Source: Lachnospiraceae bacterium XBB1006 (GTDB taxonomy: Bacteria; Bacillota; Clostridia; Lachnospirales; Lachnospiraceae). From it: a stretch of DNA of 64,000 nucleotides. Numbering within the stretch: the stretch's first letter is position 1; every line of letters starts with the position of its first letter. The DNA lies in the NCBI GenBank assembly GCA_900115795.1, contig FOXT01000007.1, positions 62,001 through 126,000 on the forward strand. The letters run 5' to 3'. The translations under genes and the position numbers were made by a program. The notes under the pieces are model-generated. The model did not search any database. It saw only the letters and a list, made by a program, of their open reading frames with translations, and was not told the origin of the DNA. This document shows, in pieces, positions 17,004 through 28,348 of this stretch.

Positions 17004-17447
17004 TTATTCCTTTTCTTTCTTCATAACAATGAGCTTCACGCCCTGAATTCCTTCAATGGTAACTACCTGATCCTTCGCTATAATTTCCCCATCAACTGCA
17101 TTTCTTGCTGTCCATTCTTGTCCGTCAACACTTACGCAGCCGGTAGCCTTCAGGTTATTAATTTCCTCCAGAACAAAGCCCGTTCGCCCAATCAAACTCT
17201 CCGCATTGGTTCTTGTTCGATTCTGGTTCAAATGACGTACCGCCATAGGTCGTGTCAACGCCAACAGTAAAATGGACACCACCACAAATAGAACCACTTG
17301 GATAATCGGACTTAGCCCCACCAGATTTGCCACAAGCGCTACCACTGCACCACCCGCAAACCAAATTGTTGTAAGACCAAGTGTCGCCAATTCTACCACA
17401 AGCATGACCACCAGAATCACCAGCCAAGCAATTCGAAAAAAGTCCAT
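17004..17447 (-). CDS. NfeD family membrane protein
   Basis: A 147-residue protein counted from the ATG at 17447 (MDFFRIAWLVILVVMLVVE), which has GGGGGTG upstream; a longer frame starting at 17570 would overlap the promoter. Two to three membrane helices (residues 5-70) are followed by a soluble OB-fold NfeD domain (LIGRTGFVLEEINNLKATG, VTIEGIQGVKLIV). This is the short form without the ClpP-like protease domain. It is co-transcribed with the SPFH protein and probably anchors or modulates its assemblies. Confidence 0.9.
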   Translation of the reverse strand: MDFFRIAWLVILVVMLVVELATLGLTTIWFAGGAVVALVANLVGLSPIIQVVLFVVVSILLLALTRPMAVRHLNQNRTRTNAESLIGRTGFVLEEINNLKATGCVSVDGQEWTARNAVDGEIIAKDQVVTIEGIQGVKLIVMKKEKE

Positions 17448-17487
17448 GTATGCACCCCCTTCGCCATCCAGATTGATTGATAGCTTT

Positions 17488-17516
17488 ATCATACAACACT
17501 TATTGCAAACAAACAA
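17488..17516 (-). promoter_or_regulatory. Probable sigma-A promoter of nfeD-SPFH
   Basis: Minus strand TTGTTT (17511-17516), 17 bases, TATGAT (17488-17493), about 40 bases before the nfeD start and just behind the terminator of the cell wall hydrolase gene. Confidence 0.6.
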
Positions 17517-17527
17517 GAATTTTACTG

Positions 17528-17576
17528 AAAAAAAATGAGCATTGTTGAAATTATCTAAACATATCAACAATGCTCA
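17528..17576 (-). terminator. Rho-independent terminator of the cell wall hydrolase gene
   Basis: TGAGCATTGTTGA pairs perfectly with TCAACAATGCTCA (17536-17576) around a 15-base loop, and eight T residues follow on the minus strand (17528-17535). It begins about 12 bases after the hydrolase stop codon. Confidence 0.9.
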
Positions 17577-17587
17577 TGCTATTCTTG

Positions 17588-18805
17588 TTAAAAAAATACG
17601 TGTCCACCAATTACAAGTCCTTGAATTCCTGTTCTTACGGACTGGAAGTGCAATGCTCCGCCCACATTATCCGCACCAGACAGTGCCTCACGGGCTGCAC
17701 GATAACAACTGCTACTAATCTGTCCACGCAAACGTCTTGCCAAAATACCGGAATGCGCCGGTCCAAACTGTCCTCTTTGATAGATTACACCACGAAGGGA
17801 ATTCGGATACCTTCCACTGCGTACTCGATTGCAGACAACCGCGCCTACCGCTAACTGTCCTTGATAATTCTGGCTTCCAGCCTCACACTGAATCAATGCT
17901 GCAAGCAACGTCACATCATCCACCTCTGCCGCCACGCTATCCTGTTGTGTAGTCGTTGTACGGGTACTGCTACTACGTCTGCCTGTTCCTGCCTTCGTTG
18001 CTCTGGCTGCTTCTTCCGCGGCTCTCTTGGCAGCCGCTTCCTTCGCCAATTTCTTGCGGTATTCCTTCATGGTTAATCCCTTACTGGTTCGTAAAGAAAC
18101 CTTTACATATTCATCGGAAACAAATGCACGCTTACCTCTATAGGAAACCGCTACCCAACCATTTACTTTGCAAGGTCTCTTCGCAGTTGCAATGCTACTG
18201 CCTTTATCCACTACGGTATAAATCTTTCCGTTCATGGATGCCTTCGAACGAATACGTAATCCACCACTTAATGCCGTTGCACGATACATACCATGTTTCT
18301 TTGCGTACCGCTCGGCCTTCTTTCCGGTAAGACAATAGGATGCTTTCACATATCCCTTCAAGTTACCGGATTGAATCTTATACCAATTGCCTGACTGTTT
18401 TAAAATCTTTGCTCCATTCTTCGGAAACATCTTTCCTACAAGCTTAGAGTCCTTTCTCGCACGGCTTCTCACATTCAAGCTTTCCTTCACCTTGACCACC
18501 AAGTGGGAATCCCAATAAGAAATTTCCTCCGGCTCTTCTGTCGTCACCTGTGGTTCTTCGACCTCCTGCGCTGCCTCTTCCATCGTCTCGGAAACCAAAT
18601 GAAGATGGATTGCAGTAACACCTGCTTCTTCTGCCACCGGAATATCTACTGTTGCCACAACACCAGCCACTGCCGTATTCTTCTTTCCAACTGTTGCATC
18701 CGCATTTACTGTATCTCCACATGCAGCACCCAGATATAATCCTGCTGCAAGACCAATCACGCCGATACAACCAATTCCTCTCTTACCTAATGTCAATGAT
18801 ATCAC
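17588..18805 (-). CDS. Secreted cell wall hydrolase, SleB-type, with two SH3 domains
   Basis: A 405-residue exported protein. The N-terminus (GIGCIGVIGLAAGLYLGAAC) is a hydrophobic export segment. An acidic linker leads to two bacterial SH3 domains (about 105-160, LNVRSRARKDSKLVG; and 175-240, LRIRSKASMNGKIYTVV), a Lys/Ala/Arg-rich stretch, and a C-terminal Hydrolase_2 domain (about 300-405, LLAALIQCEAGSQNYQGQLA, AVVCNRVRSGRYPNS) of the SleB family, with catalytic Glu in CEAG. It should cleave peptidoglycan. The start is GTG at 18805 behind AGGAAATGGA. It is monocistronic, with a near-ideal promoter and terminator. Confidence 0.9.
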   Translation of the reverse strand: MISLTLGKRGIGCIGVIGLAAGLYLGAACGDTVNADATVGKKNTAVAGVVATVDIPVAEEAGVTAIHLHLVSETMEEAAQEVEEPQVTTEEPEEISYWDSHLVVKVKESLNVRSRARKDSKLVGKMFPKNGAKILKQSGNWYKIQSGNLKGYVKASYCLTGKKAERYAKKHGMYRATALSGGLRIRSKASMNGKIYTVVDKGSSIATAKRPCKVNGWVAVSYRGKRAFVSDEYVKVSLRTSKGLTMKEYRKKLAKEAAAKRAAEEAARATKAGTGRRSSSTRTTTTQQDSVAAEVDDVTLLAALIQCEAGSQNYQGQLAVGAVVCNRVRSGRYPNSLRGVIYQRGQFGPAHSGILARRLRGQISSSCYRAAREALSGADNVGGALHFQSVRTGIQGLVIGGHVFF

Positions 18806-18898
18806 TCCATTTCCTGTAAAATCTTTCCTGCCTATAGTGTTACAATATCTTATGCATTTTATTCTTTTCTGTTACAGTTATTACGAAATTGTTACTGT

Positions 18899-18927
18899 AC
18901 TATACCATAGTAGAACGGAAATGTCAA
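18899..18927 (-). promoter_or_regulatory. Near-consensus sigma-A promoter of the cell wall hydrolase
   Basis: Minus strand TTGACA (18922-18927), 17 bases, TATAGT (18899-18904). A leader of about 85 bases follows. Such a strong vegetative promoter argues that the enzyme acts in growth rather than only in spore germination. Confidence 0.85.
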
Positions 18928-18993
18928 GTTTTTCCATTCAGGCTTGAGATTAATTGTAATATTTATGTAATATTTTGGCGATTTTTGCAAAAA

Positions 18994-20337
18994 CTATAAG
19001 CGTTTCAGCAGTTTCTCACGTTCTTCTTCATACCCCGGTTTTCCAAGGAGTGCAAACATATTTTTCTTATAACTTTCAACTCCCGGCTGGTTAAATGGGT
19101 TTACCCCCAAAATATATCCACTGACACCACATGCAAATTCAAAGAAATAGAACAATGCGCCCAAACAATACTCATCCAACTGCGGAATATTGATTTTTAA
19201 GTTTGGAACATTTCCATCGGTATGAGCCAAAATGGTACCGTTCATGGCACTCTTATTTACAAAATCCATTTCCTTACCCGTTAAATAATTCAATCCATCC
19301 AAATTTTGCTCATCTGCTTCAATGGTGATGGTTTTACGCGGTGTTTCTACATTCATAACGGTTTCATACATAATTCTGGCGCCATCCTGAATAAACTGTC
19401 CCATAGAATGCAAATCTGCCGTCAAGTCCACCGATGCCGGGAAAATTCCGCGCTGGTCTTTTCCTTCGCTCTCGCCATAAAGCTGTTTCCACCATTCGGA
19501 AACATAATGTAGATTCGGCTCGTAATTAGCCAAAATCTCTACGCTTTTTCCTTTTCTAAGCATGATATTACGAAATACTGCATACTGCATTGCACTATTA
19601 TTTTCAAATTTCTCAGTTATTGCCTCTTTGCGCGCATCTGCCGCTCCCTGCATCAATGCATCAATATCCGCTCCGCTTACTGCAATCGGAAGCAAACCTA
19701 CTGCTGTCAAAACAGAAAAACGTCCTCCAACATCATCCGGAACCACAAACGTTTCATATCCTTCTGCATCCGCCAACGTTTTCAACGCCCCTTTTGCTTT
19801 ATCTGTCGTTGCAAAAATACGTTTTGCCGCCTCTTGTTTTCCGTATTTTTCTTCCAGACGTTTTTTGAAAATACGGAAGGCAATGGCCGGCTCCGTCGTT
19901 GTTCCGGATTTGGAGATTACGTTAATCGCAAAATCTCTATCACCAATCACCTCAATCAAATCACATAGATAGGTTGAGCTAATGTTATTTCCAACGAAAT
20001 ATATTTCCGGAGTCTTGCGAATAGACTTGTCCACACTGTTATAAAAACTATGGCGCAGACATTCAATGGCCGCGCGTGCTCCAAGATATGACCCACCAAT
20101 TCCAATAACCAGCAAAACATCTGCATTGGCTTTAATACGCTCTGCTGCTTCCTTGATGGCCGCAAATTCTTTTTTGTCATAATCCACCGGCAAATCCACC
20201 CAGCCCAGGTAATCATTTCCCGCTCCTGTTCTTCCCAGAAGCTCTTTTTTAGCCACTTCTGCAATCTTTTTCATGCTTTCAATTTCATGCTCACCTATCA
20301 CACTCATTGCTTTAGAATAATCCACTGTAATTTTCAT
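18994..20337 (-). CDS. pgi: Glucose-6-phosphate isomerase
   Basis: A 447-residue isomerase of the short bacterial type, counted from the ATG at 20337 ([11 protein letters not shown]) behind AAGGAGAG. Visible are [49 protein letters not shown] and the C-terminal [14 protein letters not shown] with the catalytic lysine. It interconverts glucose-6-phosphate and fructose-6-phosphate. It follows a small membrane-protein gene by 37 bases and probably shares its promoter. Confidence 0.96.
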   Translation of the reverse strand: MKITVDYSKAMSVIGEHEIESMKKIAEVAKKELLGRTGAGNDYLGWVDLPVDYDKKEFAAIKEAAERIKANADVLLVIGIGGSYLGARAAIECLRHSFYNSVDKSIRKTPEIYFVGNNISSTYLCDLIEVIGDRDFAINVISKSGTTTEPAIAFRIFKKRLEEKYGKQEAAKRIFATTDKAKGALKTLADAEGYETFVVPDDVGGRFSVLTAVGLLPIAVSGADIDALMQGAADARKEAITEKFENNSAMQYAVFRNIMLRKGKSVEILANYEPNLHYVSEWWKQLYGESEGKDQRGIFPASVDLTADLHSMGQFIQDGARIMYETVMNVETPRKTITIEADEQNLDGLNYLTGKEMDFVNKSAMNGTILAHTDGNVPNLKINIPQLDEYCLGALFYFFEFACGVSGYILGVNPFNQPGVESYKKNMFALLGKPGYEEEREKLLKRL

Positions 20338-20374
20338 ACTATCTCTCCTTTTCCACATATATTCAAGGGGATAT

Positions 20375-20644
20375 CTACAAGATATCCCCCATAAATTCTT
20401 CCAATACGGCCTCCGGATCGATGGAAAAAAGCATTCGCTTCTCCTCCGCCGCCTGCTGCCGCTCTTCCTCTAATACCTCCGGTGCTATCTCTTCTTGTGC
20501 TTCTTCCATAAGCACCACCGAAACGTATTCTTGTATCTGTTTGGCTCCCTTTTCCATTAGCACGTTTATCTTCCGTAATTCTCTGATAATTCCTATCATA
20601 CCAAGGATAATCAAAGCTCCCATAATGTACAAAATGGTATTCAT
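20375..20644 (-). CDS. Unknown 89-residue membrane protein before pgi
   Basis: One N-terminal membrane helix (residues 3-20), then a charged region (about 22-75) that is strongly acidic and likely helical, rich in Glu and Gln. No family recognised. GGGAGG lies before the ATG at 20644, and the minus strand has TTGTAG, 17 bases, TATACT upstream as a likely promoter. It is divergent from murG and in front of pgi. Confidence 0.7.
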   Translation of the reverse strand: MNTILYIMGALIILGMIGIIRELRKINVLMEKGAKQIQEYVSVVLMEEAQEEIAPEVLEEERQQAAEEKRMLFSIDPEAVLEEFMGDIL

Positions 20645-20645
20645 G

Positions 20646-20768
20646 ATAAGTGCCTCCCTATTAGATAATAGTATAACACTCTTTTTGTCTCCCTACAAGT
20701 CGAAAAAAGGTTTGACTTTTTTGAATTAGAGTATAATATGATATAAGAGGCAAAAAGGAGGCACTTAT
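20646..20768. promoter_or_regulatory. Divergent promoter region framed by a 12-base inverted repeat
   Basis: ATAAGTGCCTCC (20646-20657) and GGAGGCACTTAT (20757-20768) are perfect inverted copies that contain the ribosome binding sites of the two divergent genes. Between them lie a minus-strand promoter (TTGTAG, 17 bases, TATACT) and, for murG, TTTGAC (20711-20716) with TATAAT (20732-20737), whose 15-base spacing is short. The two transcripts would carry the same leader 12-mer. Confidence 0.55.
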
Positions 20769-21831
20769 GAAAAAAATAATCTTAACCGGTGGCGGTACCG
20801 CTGGTCACGTCACTCCAAACATTGCACTTTTACCCCTGTTAAAAGAACGAGGGTTTGACATTACTTATGTAGGCTCATATGAAGGAATCGAAAAAACTCT
20901 GGCCACAGAGGCCGGACTTACTTATTACGGCATTTCATCCGGGAAGCTACGTCGCTACTTTGATTGGAAAAATTTCACGGATCCCTTCCGTGTACTAAAG
21001 GGCTATAAGCAGGCAAAGCGCTTAATGAAAAAAGAAAAACCCAATGTAGTTTTTTCTAAAGGCGGATTCGTTTCTGTCCCCATTGTTATGGCTGCAAAGC
21101 GCCTTGGCATTCCGGCCGTTATTCACGAGTCGGATTTAACCCCGGGTCTTGCAAACAAACTTGCCATTCCACATGCTTCAAAAGTATGCTGCAATTTCCC
21201 GGAAACCATGAAGTACTTACCGGAAGGCAAGTCCCTTCTAACCGGTTCTCCGATTCGTCAGGAGCTTTTACACGGAGATGCTGAGAAGGGAAAAGCTTTT
21301 TGCGGTCTTACGCACGAAAAACCAATTCTCCTTGTTATTGGCGGTAGCATTGGCTCGATAGCCATTAATAATGCCATCCGTGGAATTTTACCGGAACTTC
21401 TGACACAATTTGAGGTTATCCATATTTGTGGTGCCGGCAATCTTTCTAAAGAACACGTTGGCGTAGCAGGTTATTGCCAGTACGAGTATGTTCGGGAGGA
21501 ATTAGCTGATTTGTTTGCCTTAGCAGACATTGTGGTTTCACGCGCCGGAGCCAATACCATTTGTGAATTGTTGGCGTTGAAGATGCCTAGCATCCTGATT
21601 CCGTTGCCTGCTTCCGCAAGCCGTGGTGACCAGATTCTAAATGCCAATTCCTTCGAAAAGCAAGGCTTTGCCATGAAAGTAGATCAGGACACCATGACTG
21701 AAAAATCACTGCTTGCTGCCATCAAGGATTTATACGCTAATCGCGAGAAATACCGCGATGCTATGAATGCAAGCAAACAACTTGATTCCGTAAAAACAAT
21801 TGTTGATTTGTTAGACGAACTGGCTCGTTAA
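20767..21831 (+). CDS. murG: UDP-GlcNAc:lipid I N-acetylglucosaminyltransferase MurG
   Basis: A 354-residue GT28 glycosyltransferase with the N-terminal glycine-rich loop LTGGGTAGHVTPNIAL, the acceptor-domain motif SKGGFVSVPIVMAA and HESDLTPGLANK, then the donor-site block SRAGANTICELLALKMPSIL and PLPASASRGDQ. It makes lipid II at the inner face of the membrane. Normally murG sits in the division/cell wall cluster; here it is alone on the plus strand between pgi and a signalling gene, with its 3' end overlapping the convergent HD-domain gene by four bases. Confidence 0.95.
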   Translation: MKKIILTGGGTAGHVTPNIALLPLLKERGFDITYVGSYEGIEKTLATEAGLTYYGISSGKLRRYFDWKNFTDPFRVLKGYKQAKRLMKKEKPNVVFSKGGFVSVPIVMAAKRLGIPAVIHESDLTPGLANKLAIPHASKVCCNFPETMKYLPEGKSLLTGSPIRQELLHGDAEKGKAFCGLTHEKPILLVIGGSIGSIAINNAIRGILPELLTQFEVIHICGAGNLSKEHVGVAGYCQYEYVREELADLFALADIVVSRAGANTICELLALKMPSILIPLPASASRGDQILNANSFEKQGFAMKVDQDTMTEKSLLAAIKDLYANREKYRDAMNASKQLDSVKTIVDLLDELAR

Positions 21832-24119
21832 TAAATACGAATATCGGTAAGGGCACACTTGTCCCCCGTAAGCGCAAGATAGATGTCGGTCTTTCCATCG
21901 AGAATAGTAGTCACATTTTCAATGGAGATACCGGCATTTTTTGTGCGAATCGTTATCTGCTTCTTCTTTCGTTTCACCAAAAGTTCGCATTCCATTCCCT
22001 CTTTATTTGCTTCCTTCCACGCAGGCCACCCTGCAAATTCCCGGGTTTTTTCCATAGTCAGCTGATTACTTGCCCATTCACCATCTTCATTTTTCTCTCC
22101 ATCAAAGCGAACCCAACCATACTCTCGGTAATCATCCCCCGTTATCTCGCCATTTTGGGATGAAAAAAGCACAAATGCCGGACAGTTCCATACCAGACTT
22201 GCTGTTGGTAATGTTAACGTATGAAAGGCTATTCGCATACCATCGCGAAGTAAAATTCCTCTGGTGGACGCCTGCCTCGGTCCATCGATTTGAATATTCG
22301 GCAAATCGCTTTCCAGTCGATTTGTGTAGGTTATCTCTTCCGCGATGCGCGGGATCTCCAAGCTTTCCCACCCACCAAAATGTTCGCGTCTTAACTGTTC
22401 GATGGCGCAGTTCTCCCCGGTTAAGCATAAAAAGGCATTTCGCGAGCTGTCAAGCAATGCCACAATTGCCTCCACTTCACACTCCGCGCTTTTTAATACC
22501 ACCTTTAAATGATCGCCTCTTCGCAATGCCTCCACCGTATACTCCTCCGGTGCCATTTCCATAGGCTTATCTTTTCTTGTCACCTTCATATTACGTGCTG
22601 CCGTAGACACGCTATGTCCGTCAAACCACAGCTCGCCAAACTCCACATACCGCGTGTCTTGTATTCCGCGCGGTGTTTCGTGTACCCTGGCATCCAGAGA
22701 ATCAAACAAAATAATGGCAGGCGCACTGAACGCCTCCTCCGAATGAGCGATTGGTGCTGCATGAAAGCATAATCGAACACCTTTTTCCGGAATAGCCATT
22801 CCAAACGATATGGTACTACGATATTCTTCACAGACAAAAGCATTTTCTCCCACAGAATCATATTTTTCTTCATTTCCGCGCATGAAACTACTATCATCCG
22901 CCTGAATCATCTGTACCATAATTGCCGCATATTTGGGGTCAAATTTTCCCCCCGATTCCTTAATAAATTCTTCCCGCACCACTTGTTCCGGCAATGCCTC
23001 TCGCTCCTCCGTTCGTGAGGTCATATTGTCATATGCATCTGCCACTGCCGTAATGCGTGCGATTTCTGGTATCTCCTCGCCTTTCAATTGCTCCGGATAA
23101 CCGTTTCCATCGTATCGCTCCCGATAGGAATGTGCTCCCACACTTAGAAACGGGAACTCTTCAATCCGCGTCAGAGCACTTTCTGCAATACCATTTCGTT
23201 CTATATCATGCATCAATGCTGCATAGTACACTTCATCACACGCATCCTCATCTTTTCCGCTAATTTCCGCAATCCGCCTTGCGTACCATGCTACGCGAAT
23301 CGAATGGCCCTGGGTATAAGTATCTCTTGCATCCAAAGCGTCTACAAAAGAGGTGGCTGTCTGATCAAATAAACGCTTCATACGCATTTGCCCCTCTTTT
23401 AAGTAGGTAATCTCCCGCTCCCTCACTTTTTCCACCATTTCATTCATATCAATCAGTGCAAACACATAAACCACCACTGCCATGCCTACGGTAGTCATAT
23501 TAGTAAGGGACAATCCATAAGCAAATATTTGCATTACCGCTGCTACAAGGGGTAGCAGGGTAAAAAGTAGTAACGACAGACTCATACGCGAATTAAGTCG
23601 CCGATAATACTGCAAAATAATAGACAGCTGAATTAATAGCAATAGCAATGGGATGACATAGCTTAGCAAAAAACCTTTTCCACGGATATAATGATTCTCC
23701 GCATCAAAGGTATAATACAAACCAGAAAATTGAGAAATAATCAGTAGCACCCCTCCCACTGCCGCAAGGATATTCGTTACCTTCATTCGAAGCAAACGCT
23801 TCGGAAGTTGTCCTTGTGTCATGTACAAATCTGTTATATACAGATTAAACGCGACAATGGTTTCCAAAGACATACTATACACAAGGAAATTGCTAATCCG
23901 CACCATCCAATAACCCAGCACTGACACATCTCCGCGATATAGGTAGGCAAGTCGATCTGCAGTTAACAAAAGCGCAGCACTTAACTCTACCAGAATTAAT
24001 GCTATCTTCCTTTGCTTTGAAATTGTGCGGGTAACATACACAAAAAATGCGTTAATAACGCAAATACTGCTTAATCCCACCATGATATTCAGTTGGTGTG
24101 CTCTTAAAAACTCTAACAT
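21828..24119 (-). CDS. Membrane protein with degenerate HD-GYP domain and duplicated C-terminal beta-rich domain
   Basis: Residues 10-225 hold about seven membrane helices. Residues 250-400 are HD-GYP-like: [15 protein letters not shown], an HD pair at 304-305 in MHDIERNG, then at once [19 protein letters not shown] and ADAYDNMTS. The usual HDIGKIGI and the following block of about 30 residues with a metal-binding His, and the HHE motif, are missing or changed, so cyclic-di-GMP hydrolysis is doubtful. Residues about 435-580 and 618-763 are two copies of one beta-rich module, each ending like [11 protein letters not shown] and [12 protein letters not shown] do not know this module. The ATG overlaps the hybrid kinase stop codon by seven bases, implying coupled translation. 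Confidence 0.82.
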   Translation of the reverse strand: MLEFLRAHQLNIMVGLSSICVINAFFVYVTRTISKQRKIALILVELSAALLLTADRLAYLYRGDVSVLGYWMVRISNFLVYSMSLETIVAFNLYITDLYMTQGQLPKRLLRMKVTNILAAVGGVLLIISQFSGLYYTFDAENHYIRGKGFLLSYVIPLLLLLIQLSIILQYYRRLNSRMSLSLLLFTLLPLVAAVMQIFAYGLSLTNMTTVGMAVVVYVFALIDMNEMVEKVREREITYLKEGQMRMKRLFDQTATSFVDALDARDTYTQGHSIRVAWYARRIAEISGKDEDACDEVYYAALMHDIERNGIAESALTRIEEFPFLSVGAHSYRERYDGNGYPEQLKGEEIPEIARITAVADAYDNMTSRTEEREALPEQVVREEFIKESGGKFDPKYAAIMVQMIQADDSSFMRGNEEKYDSVGENAFVCEEYRSTISFGMAIPEKGVRLCFHAAPIAHSEEAFSAPAIILFDSLDARVHETPRGIQDTRYVEFGELWFDGHSVSTAARNMKVTRKDKPMEMAPEEYTVEALRRGDHLKVVLKSAECEVEAIVALLDSSRNAFLCLTGENCAIEQLRREHFGGWESLEIPRIAEEITYTNRLESDLPNIQIDGPRQASTRGILLRDGMRIAFHTLTLPTASLVWNCPAFVLFSSQNGEITGDDYREYGWVRFDGEKNEDGEWASNQLTMEKTREFAGWPAWKEANKEGMECELLVKRKKKQITIRTKNAGISIENVTTILDGKTDIYLALTGDKCALTDIRIY

Positions 24120-27100
24120 GTTGTTTCCTCTTTTATGATGGCTTCCATCTCATCCCAATTTAATAGCTTCAGATTTTTCGCAAGTTCAGCAAATCGCCGT
24201 TCATCCGCTTCTGGCAAACGATATTCACGAATTTGCTCAATAATCATCTCCACGGAATCGTAATCCATCTGTGGAATTAACTCTTTTAGTGCAACATAGG
24301 CATCCGCCAATTCCTCTGGTGAAATCGGGTTTCGTTCGGCCAGATCCCTGGTTTTTTCCAATGGTTCTAATAGGATTTTAAAGGCGCGATACTTCATCAG
24401 GTGCTCCTGGTAATGCGCTTTAATGAATGCGATGTCGTCCCGCTTTCCGGCCGCTTCTAACTGCTCCGACAATTCGGACAAATCCTTTGCGCCAATAATT
24501 CTTGCCGAAGTTTTTAGCGCATGAACTTTTACCGTGTAAAGTTTCCAGTCTCCTGCTTCGTACGCATTCTCAATAACTGACGCATTCGCGTCAATGGTAT
24601 CGTAAAAGTCTTGTAAACTATGCGTATATGTATCCACACCGCCGGACGCATGAATTCCTTCCGCCACATGAATCAGCTCTATGTCCTTGACCCACTTCCA
24701 TTCATCCGGTAATTCATCGGATACCAGAACTACATCTTCTTCACCCGGTTTCATCATGATTTCCTCCGGAAGATGTTTCATAATGGTACGCTCCAGCGCT
24801 TTACTGTCAATCGGTTTTTCCAAATATCCTTGAAATCCATGGGCCTGATAAAATGCATCTCCTCCGGCACTGGCATTTGCTGTTAATGCATAAACCGGCA
24901 AATCCGGCATGGTTTCCCGAATCCGTGCAATGGTTTCTAATCCATCCATCCCCGGCATCATATGATCCAGCAAAACCACATGATAGCTGCTGTATTTTAA
25001 CTTTTCGAGGCATTCCTCGCCGCTTGCCGCGGTAGATATAAACATCTTGGTCGCCTTTAACAATCCTTTGATCACCGTCAGATTCATTGGATTATCGTCA
25101 ACTACCAGAATCTCCGCATCCGGAGCTACGAACTGCGGCACGTATGCACCATGGATTTCCTCTTCGTCATGTTCTGTGAACTCACCGATTGGTGTTTCAT
25201 CCACAATGGTCTGCTGCACCACAAGAATGAACTCAGATCCCTTTCCATACTCGCTTTCGCACCATAATTTTCCCTGCATTAATTCCGCAAAGCGCCTGGA
25301 AATATCAAGGCCCAATCCGGTACCCTGAATGCCACTGTTTTTCTCTTCGTCCAACCGTTCATATGCCATAAACAGTTTATCCATATCCTCGGCTTTTACA
25401 CCAATACCGGTATCTTTAACTGATATTCGAATTTTACAGGTGTTGCCGTTTTTTTCTTCCATCGCAACACGCAATGTAAATCCACCTTCTTCCGTATACT
25501 TCACTGCGTTCGTAAGAAGGTTTAACACAATCTGCTTGATTTTGCCTGCATCGCCATGAATCGTAGTAGGAAGCTCTGGATCAATGTCTACCTCAAAGGA
25601 CAAATCCTTCTCGTTGCTTCGTACACGAATCATGGTCACAATGGAACGAAACAGGTCCACCGTTTCGTAATCCTGTGGAACCAAATGCATCTTTCCTGAT
25701 TCAATTTTCGACATATCCAACAAATCATTAATCAGTCCAAGTAACGACTCCGATGCACTTCGAATATCCAGGGCGTAGTTTACCACTGCCATATAGTAGT
25801 TCTTCGGCACGCCGGTTAAATCCTCTCGCAAAATCATTTCGTCCATACCCATAATGGTATTGATTGGCGTTCGAATCTCGTGGGACATATTCGCAAGGAA
25901 ACGGGATTTTGCCGAATTTGCCCGCTCTGCTTCATCCTTTGCCTGGGCAATTTCAACATACTGACGTCGGATAACCGTTCCTGACATGATGCGCCACACA
26001 ACCAATCCTGCTGCCGCCGCCAGCAATACCAGCAAAATCACTCGAACGGTCATCATTTCCATTAGCTGTGGCTTTTTTCGCACCAAAAATACTTCATCAA
26101 TATATTCCTTTCCCGTATTTCGATCAAGAATCGCCACATGCAACTTATAATCGCCATATCCTAAATTCAGGTATTCAAGGGAAGTAAGGTTGGTGCGCGC
26201 CACCGTCAATCCCGCTTCCTCTTTCCCTTCTAAGTATACGCGTACCGTAGGATTCAAAAGAGAATAATCCATAACCGATGGCGTAATACGGATCCTTCCT
26301 GCTCCGGCCGGAATTACGTACTCTCCCTTGTCATTTGGCAAAAGCTTCTTATCGCCTACATAGATCGAGCTTAAATTCACCTTAACCGGAATGCTGCCCT
26401 CGTAAAAATGATCAATATTGACTTTATTCACACCGGTCATACATGCAATAAATAAATTTCCTTCCGTGTCCATTGCACTGTAGGCCATTCTGGTTGGCGT
26501 ACTCATCAGTCCATTATCCACTGAGTATACGTTCCATTTTTTAACTTTGTTTTCCAAAACCTCTTTGGCATTCACGCAGCAAACACCTGCCGACGACATT
26601 ATCCACATACGGTCACTTTTATCCACATAGATATCAAAGCTATCGTTATACGGAAGCGATGAAACATGAACAATTTTTCCGTCTTTTACATATTCCACTG
26701 AATTTGATGTAATAATCCAGTGAACCTTATTAATCGAATCCCACTTAATTTTTTGCACAACATCACTCGTCAAGCCCTCTTCGCTCCCCAGATGATAGAA
26801 TGCATTTCCTTTTATTACATAGATACCTCCGCCGTCGGTGCCAGCATAAACATATCCATCCTCTCCCACATCCAATGTTAAAAATGTCGGATCCTCGATG
26901 CCTTGCTCACGACCGATACTGGAAATCACTTTTCCTTGCTTAAGGGTTGCCATCCCCAACCCGGTACCTACATAAATCTCTCCATTTTTTCCAACTGCCG
27001 TACAACGGATTTCGTTCGATGGCATTCCGTCTTTAACCGTAAAATTACGAATTTTTCCATCTGCGCTATAGCTTACCAATCCCAGATTCTTATCGTAGGT

Positions 27101-28333
27101 AGAAATCCAAATATTCCCTCCTTTGTCACGCATGATGCAACGAATTCGAGTGTTTTTTAAATGCTTTATAAGCGGATGATTCACTTTTTGATTGTTTTCA
27201 TCAATCACTTGAAGCCCACTATCGGTTCCTATGAACAAGAATCCGTCATGTATGCAGGTTGCACTCACAACTTCCTCTTTTAATCCCGCCATTTTCGTAA
27301 GATTTAAAAATTGATTTGCCACAATTTTCATCACGCCTTGCCGCGTAGATGCCACCCAAAGATTTCCCTGATAATCTGCTGTCATCATTTCGATGGCGTT
27401 ATTCATCGGCAGATTTTGTAATTCATGAAATCTGAATTTATCATCCAAATATCCAATCTTTTCTTCTGACGCAACCCAGATATGATCACACGCTCTGGTT
27501 ATCCACTTCACACCGGATAATTCCGGAATATCAATTTGGGTATAGTTTTTTATGGTTCTTCCAAATTCCCCATAATATATTTCCCCCGTCTTTGTCCCTA
27601 AAAAGACCATTCCTTTTTCCTGTGCATCGCTATACACCGCAGAAACCTGCGGAATCCGTAAATCCTCTATTTCATAAAATCGGGAAACAGCTCCATTCTC
27701 CAAAGAAAAAACATCGCCGTCCTTGGTATAACCATACACCGTCCCTCTAGCGTCTGTGACAAGTCGAAGCACGCGCTGGTTTTCCATTCGCTTATCCTCA
27801 ATCACACGCATTTTTCCGGATGGACCGTAATATGATACCCCTGCGGTGGTTCCTACATAGATGACGCCTTTTTTATCCTCTGTAAATGAACGAATCGATG
27901 CCGAAAGCAATCCATCCTCTTTAGAAAAATGCTTCTGCTCATCGCCATCCATAAGAACCACTCCATCACCGTTGGTTCCAACCCAGATTCGGTTTTTGCT
28001 ATCTTCAAAGATAACACGCCCACTCGTTAATCCTTTCGTTGGCTTTAATCGTTCAAACGTTGATCCATCGTAGCGAATTACGCCGCTATAACCACCAATC
28101 CAAATATAACCTTCTTTGGATGCCATCACATAATTGGCATCCGATGTGGTAAGACCACGATTTGCATCGTATATATATGCACTGAATGAAACATGTTCCA
28201 GTTCCCCACATGCTGCATAGCCGCCTCCAAAATGCGCTTGCGTCTCTTCGTCTTCTTTTGCTTTTGCATAATCGCCTGCCATCACGGTGATACCCAGACA
28301 GACAGATAAAAACAAAAACGCTAACTTTTTCAT
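24113..28333 (-). CDS. Hybrid sensor histidine kinase with beta-propeller sensor, receiver and Hpt domains
   Basis: A 1406-residue protein. Residues 1-25 are a signal peptide. Residues 30-640 are repeated propeller motifs ([35 protein letters not shown]), 675-755 a Y_Y_Y domain, 758-783 a membrane helix. Then HisKA (His818 in NMSHEIRTP), HATPase ([26 protein letters not shown]), a receiver (phospho-Asp1123 in [11 protein letters not shown]) and an Hpt domain (His1271 in [11 protein letters not shown]). Unlike HTCS proteins of Bacteroides there is no AraC DNA-binding end; phosphate must leave through Hpt to a partner. It probably senses an extracellular ligand, perhaps a carbohydrate. Middle gene of the signalling cassette, 15 bases behind the HD-GYP gene. 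Confidence 0.93.
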   Translation of the reverse strand: MKKLAFLFLSVCLGITVMAGDYAKAKEDEETQAHFGGGYAACGELEHVSFSAYIYDANRGLTTSDANYVMASKEGYIWIGGYSGVIRYDGSTFERLKPTKGLTSGRVIFEDSKNRIWVGTNGDGVVLMDGDEQKHFSKEDGLLSASIRSFTEDKKGVIYVGTTAGVSYYGPSGKMRVIEDKRMENQRVLRLVTDARGTVYGYTKDGDVFSLENGAVSRFYEIEDLRIPQVSAVYSDAQEKGMVFLGTKTGEIYYGEFGRTIKNYTQIDIPELSGVKWITRACDHIWVASEEKIGYLDDKFRFHELQNLPMNNAIEMMTADYQGNLWVASTRQGVMKIVANQFLNLTKMAGLKEEVVSATCIHDGFLFIGTDSGLQVIDENNQKVNHPLIKHLKNTRIRCIMRDKGGNIWISTYDKNLGLVSYSADGKIRNFTVKDGMPSNEIRCTAVGKNGEIYVGTGLGMATLKQGKVISSIGREQGIEDPTFLTLDVGEDGYVYAGTDGGGIYVIKGNAFYHLGSEEGLTSDVVQKIKWDSINKVHWIITSNSVEYVKDGKIVHVSSLPYNDSFDIYVDKSDRMWIMSSAGVCCVNAKEVLENKVKKWNVYSVDNGLMSTPTRMAYSAMDTEGNLFIACMTGVNKVNIDHFYEGSIPVKVNLSSIYVGDKKLLPNDKGEYVIPAGAGRIRITPSVMDYSLLNPTVRVYLEGKEEAGLTVARTNLTSLEYLNLGYGDYKLHVAILDRNTGKEYIDEVFLVRKKPQLMEMMTVRVILLVLLAAAAGLVVWRIMSGTVIRRQYVEIAQAKDEAERANSAKSRFLANMSHEIRTPINTIMGMDEMILREDLTGVPKNYYMAVVNYALDIRSASESLLGLINDLLDMSKIESGKMHLVPQDYETVDLFRSIVTMIRVRSNEKDLSFEVDIDPELPTTIHGDAGKIKQIVLNLLTNAVKYTEEGGFTLRVAMEEKNGNTCKIRISVKDTGIGVKAEDMDKLFMAYERLDEEKNSGIQGTGLGLDISRRFAELMQGKLWCESEYGKGSEFILVVQQTIVDETPIGEFTEHDEEEIHGAYVPQFVAPDAEILVVDDNPMNLTVIKGLLKATKMFISTAASGEECLEKLKYSSYHVVLLDHMMPGMDGLETIARIRETMPDLPVYALTANASAGGDAFYQAHGFQGYLEKPIDSKALERTIMKHLPEEIMMKPGEEDVVLVSDELPDEWKWVKDIELIHVAEGIHASGGVDTYTHSLQDFYDTIDANASVIENAYEAGDWKLYTVKVHALKTSARIIGAKDLSELSEQLEAAGKRDDIAFIKAHYQEHLMKYRAFKILLEPLEKTRDLAERNPISPEELADAYVALKELIPQMDYDSVEMIIEQIREYRLPEADERRFAELAKNLKLLNWDEMEAIIKEETTC

Positions 28334-28348
28334 TATCCGGGCACCTCC

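Noticed and set aside
24113-28333. A Bacteroides-type HTCS regulator
   Set aside because: The propeller and kinase fit, but there is no AraC DNA-binding domain; the protein ends in receiver and Hpt domains.
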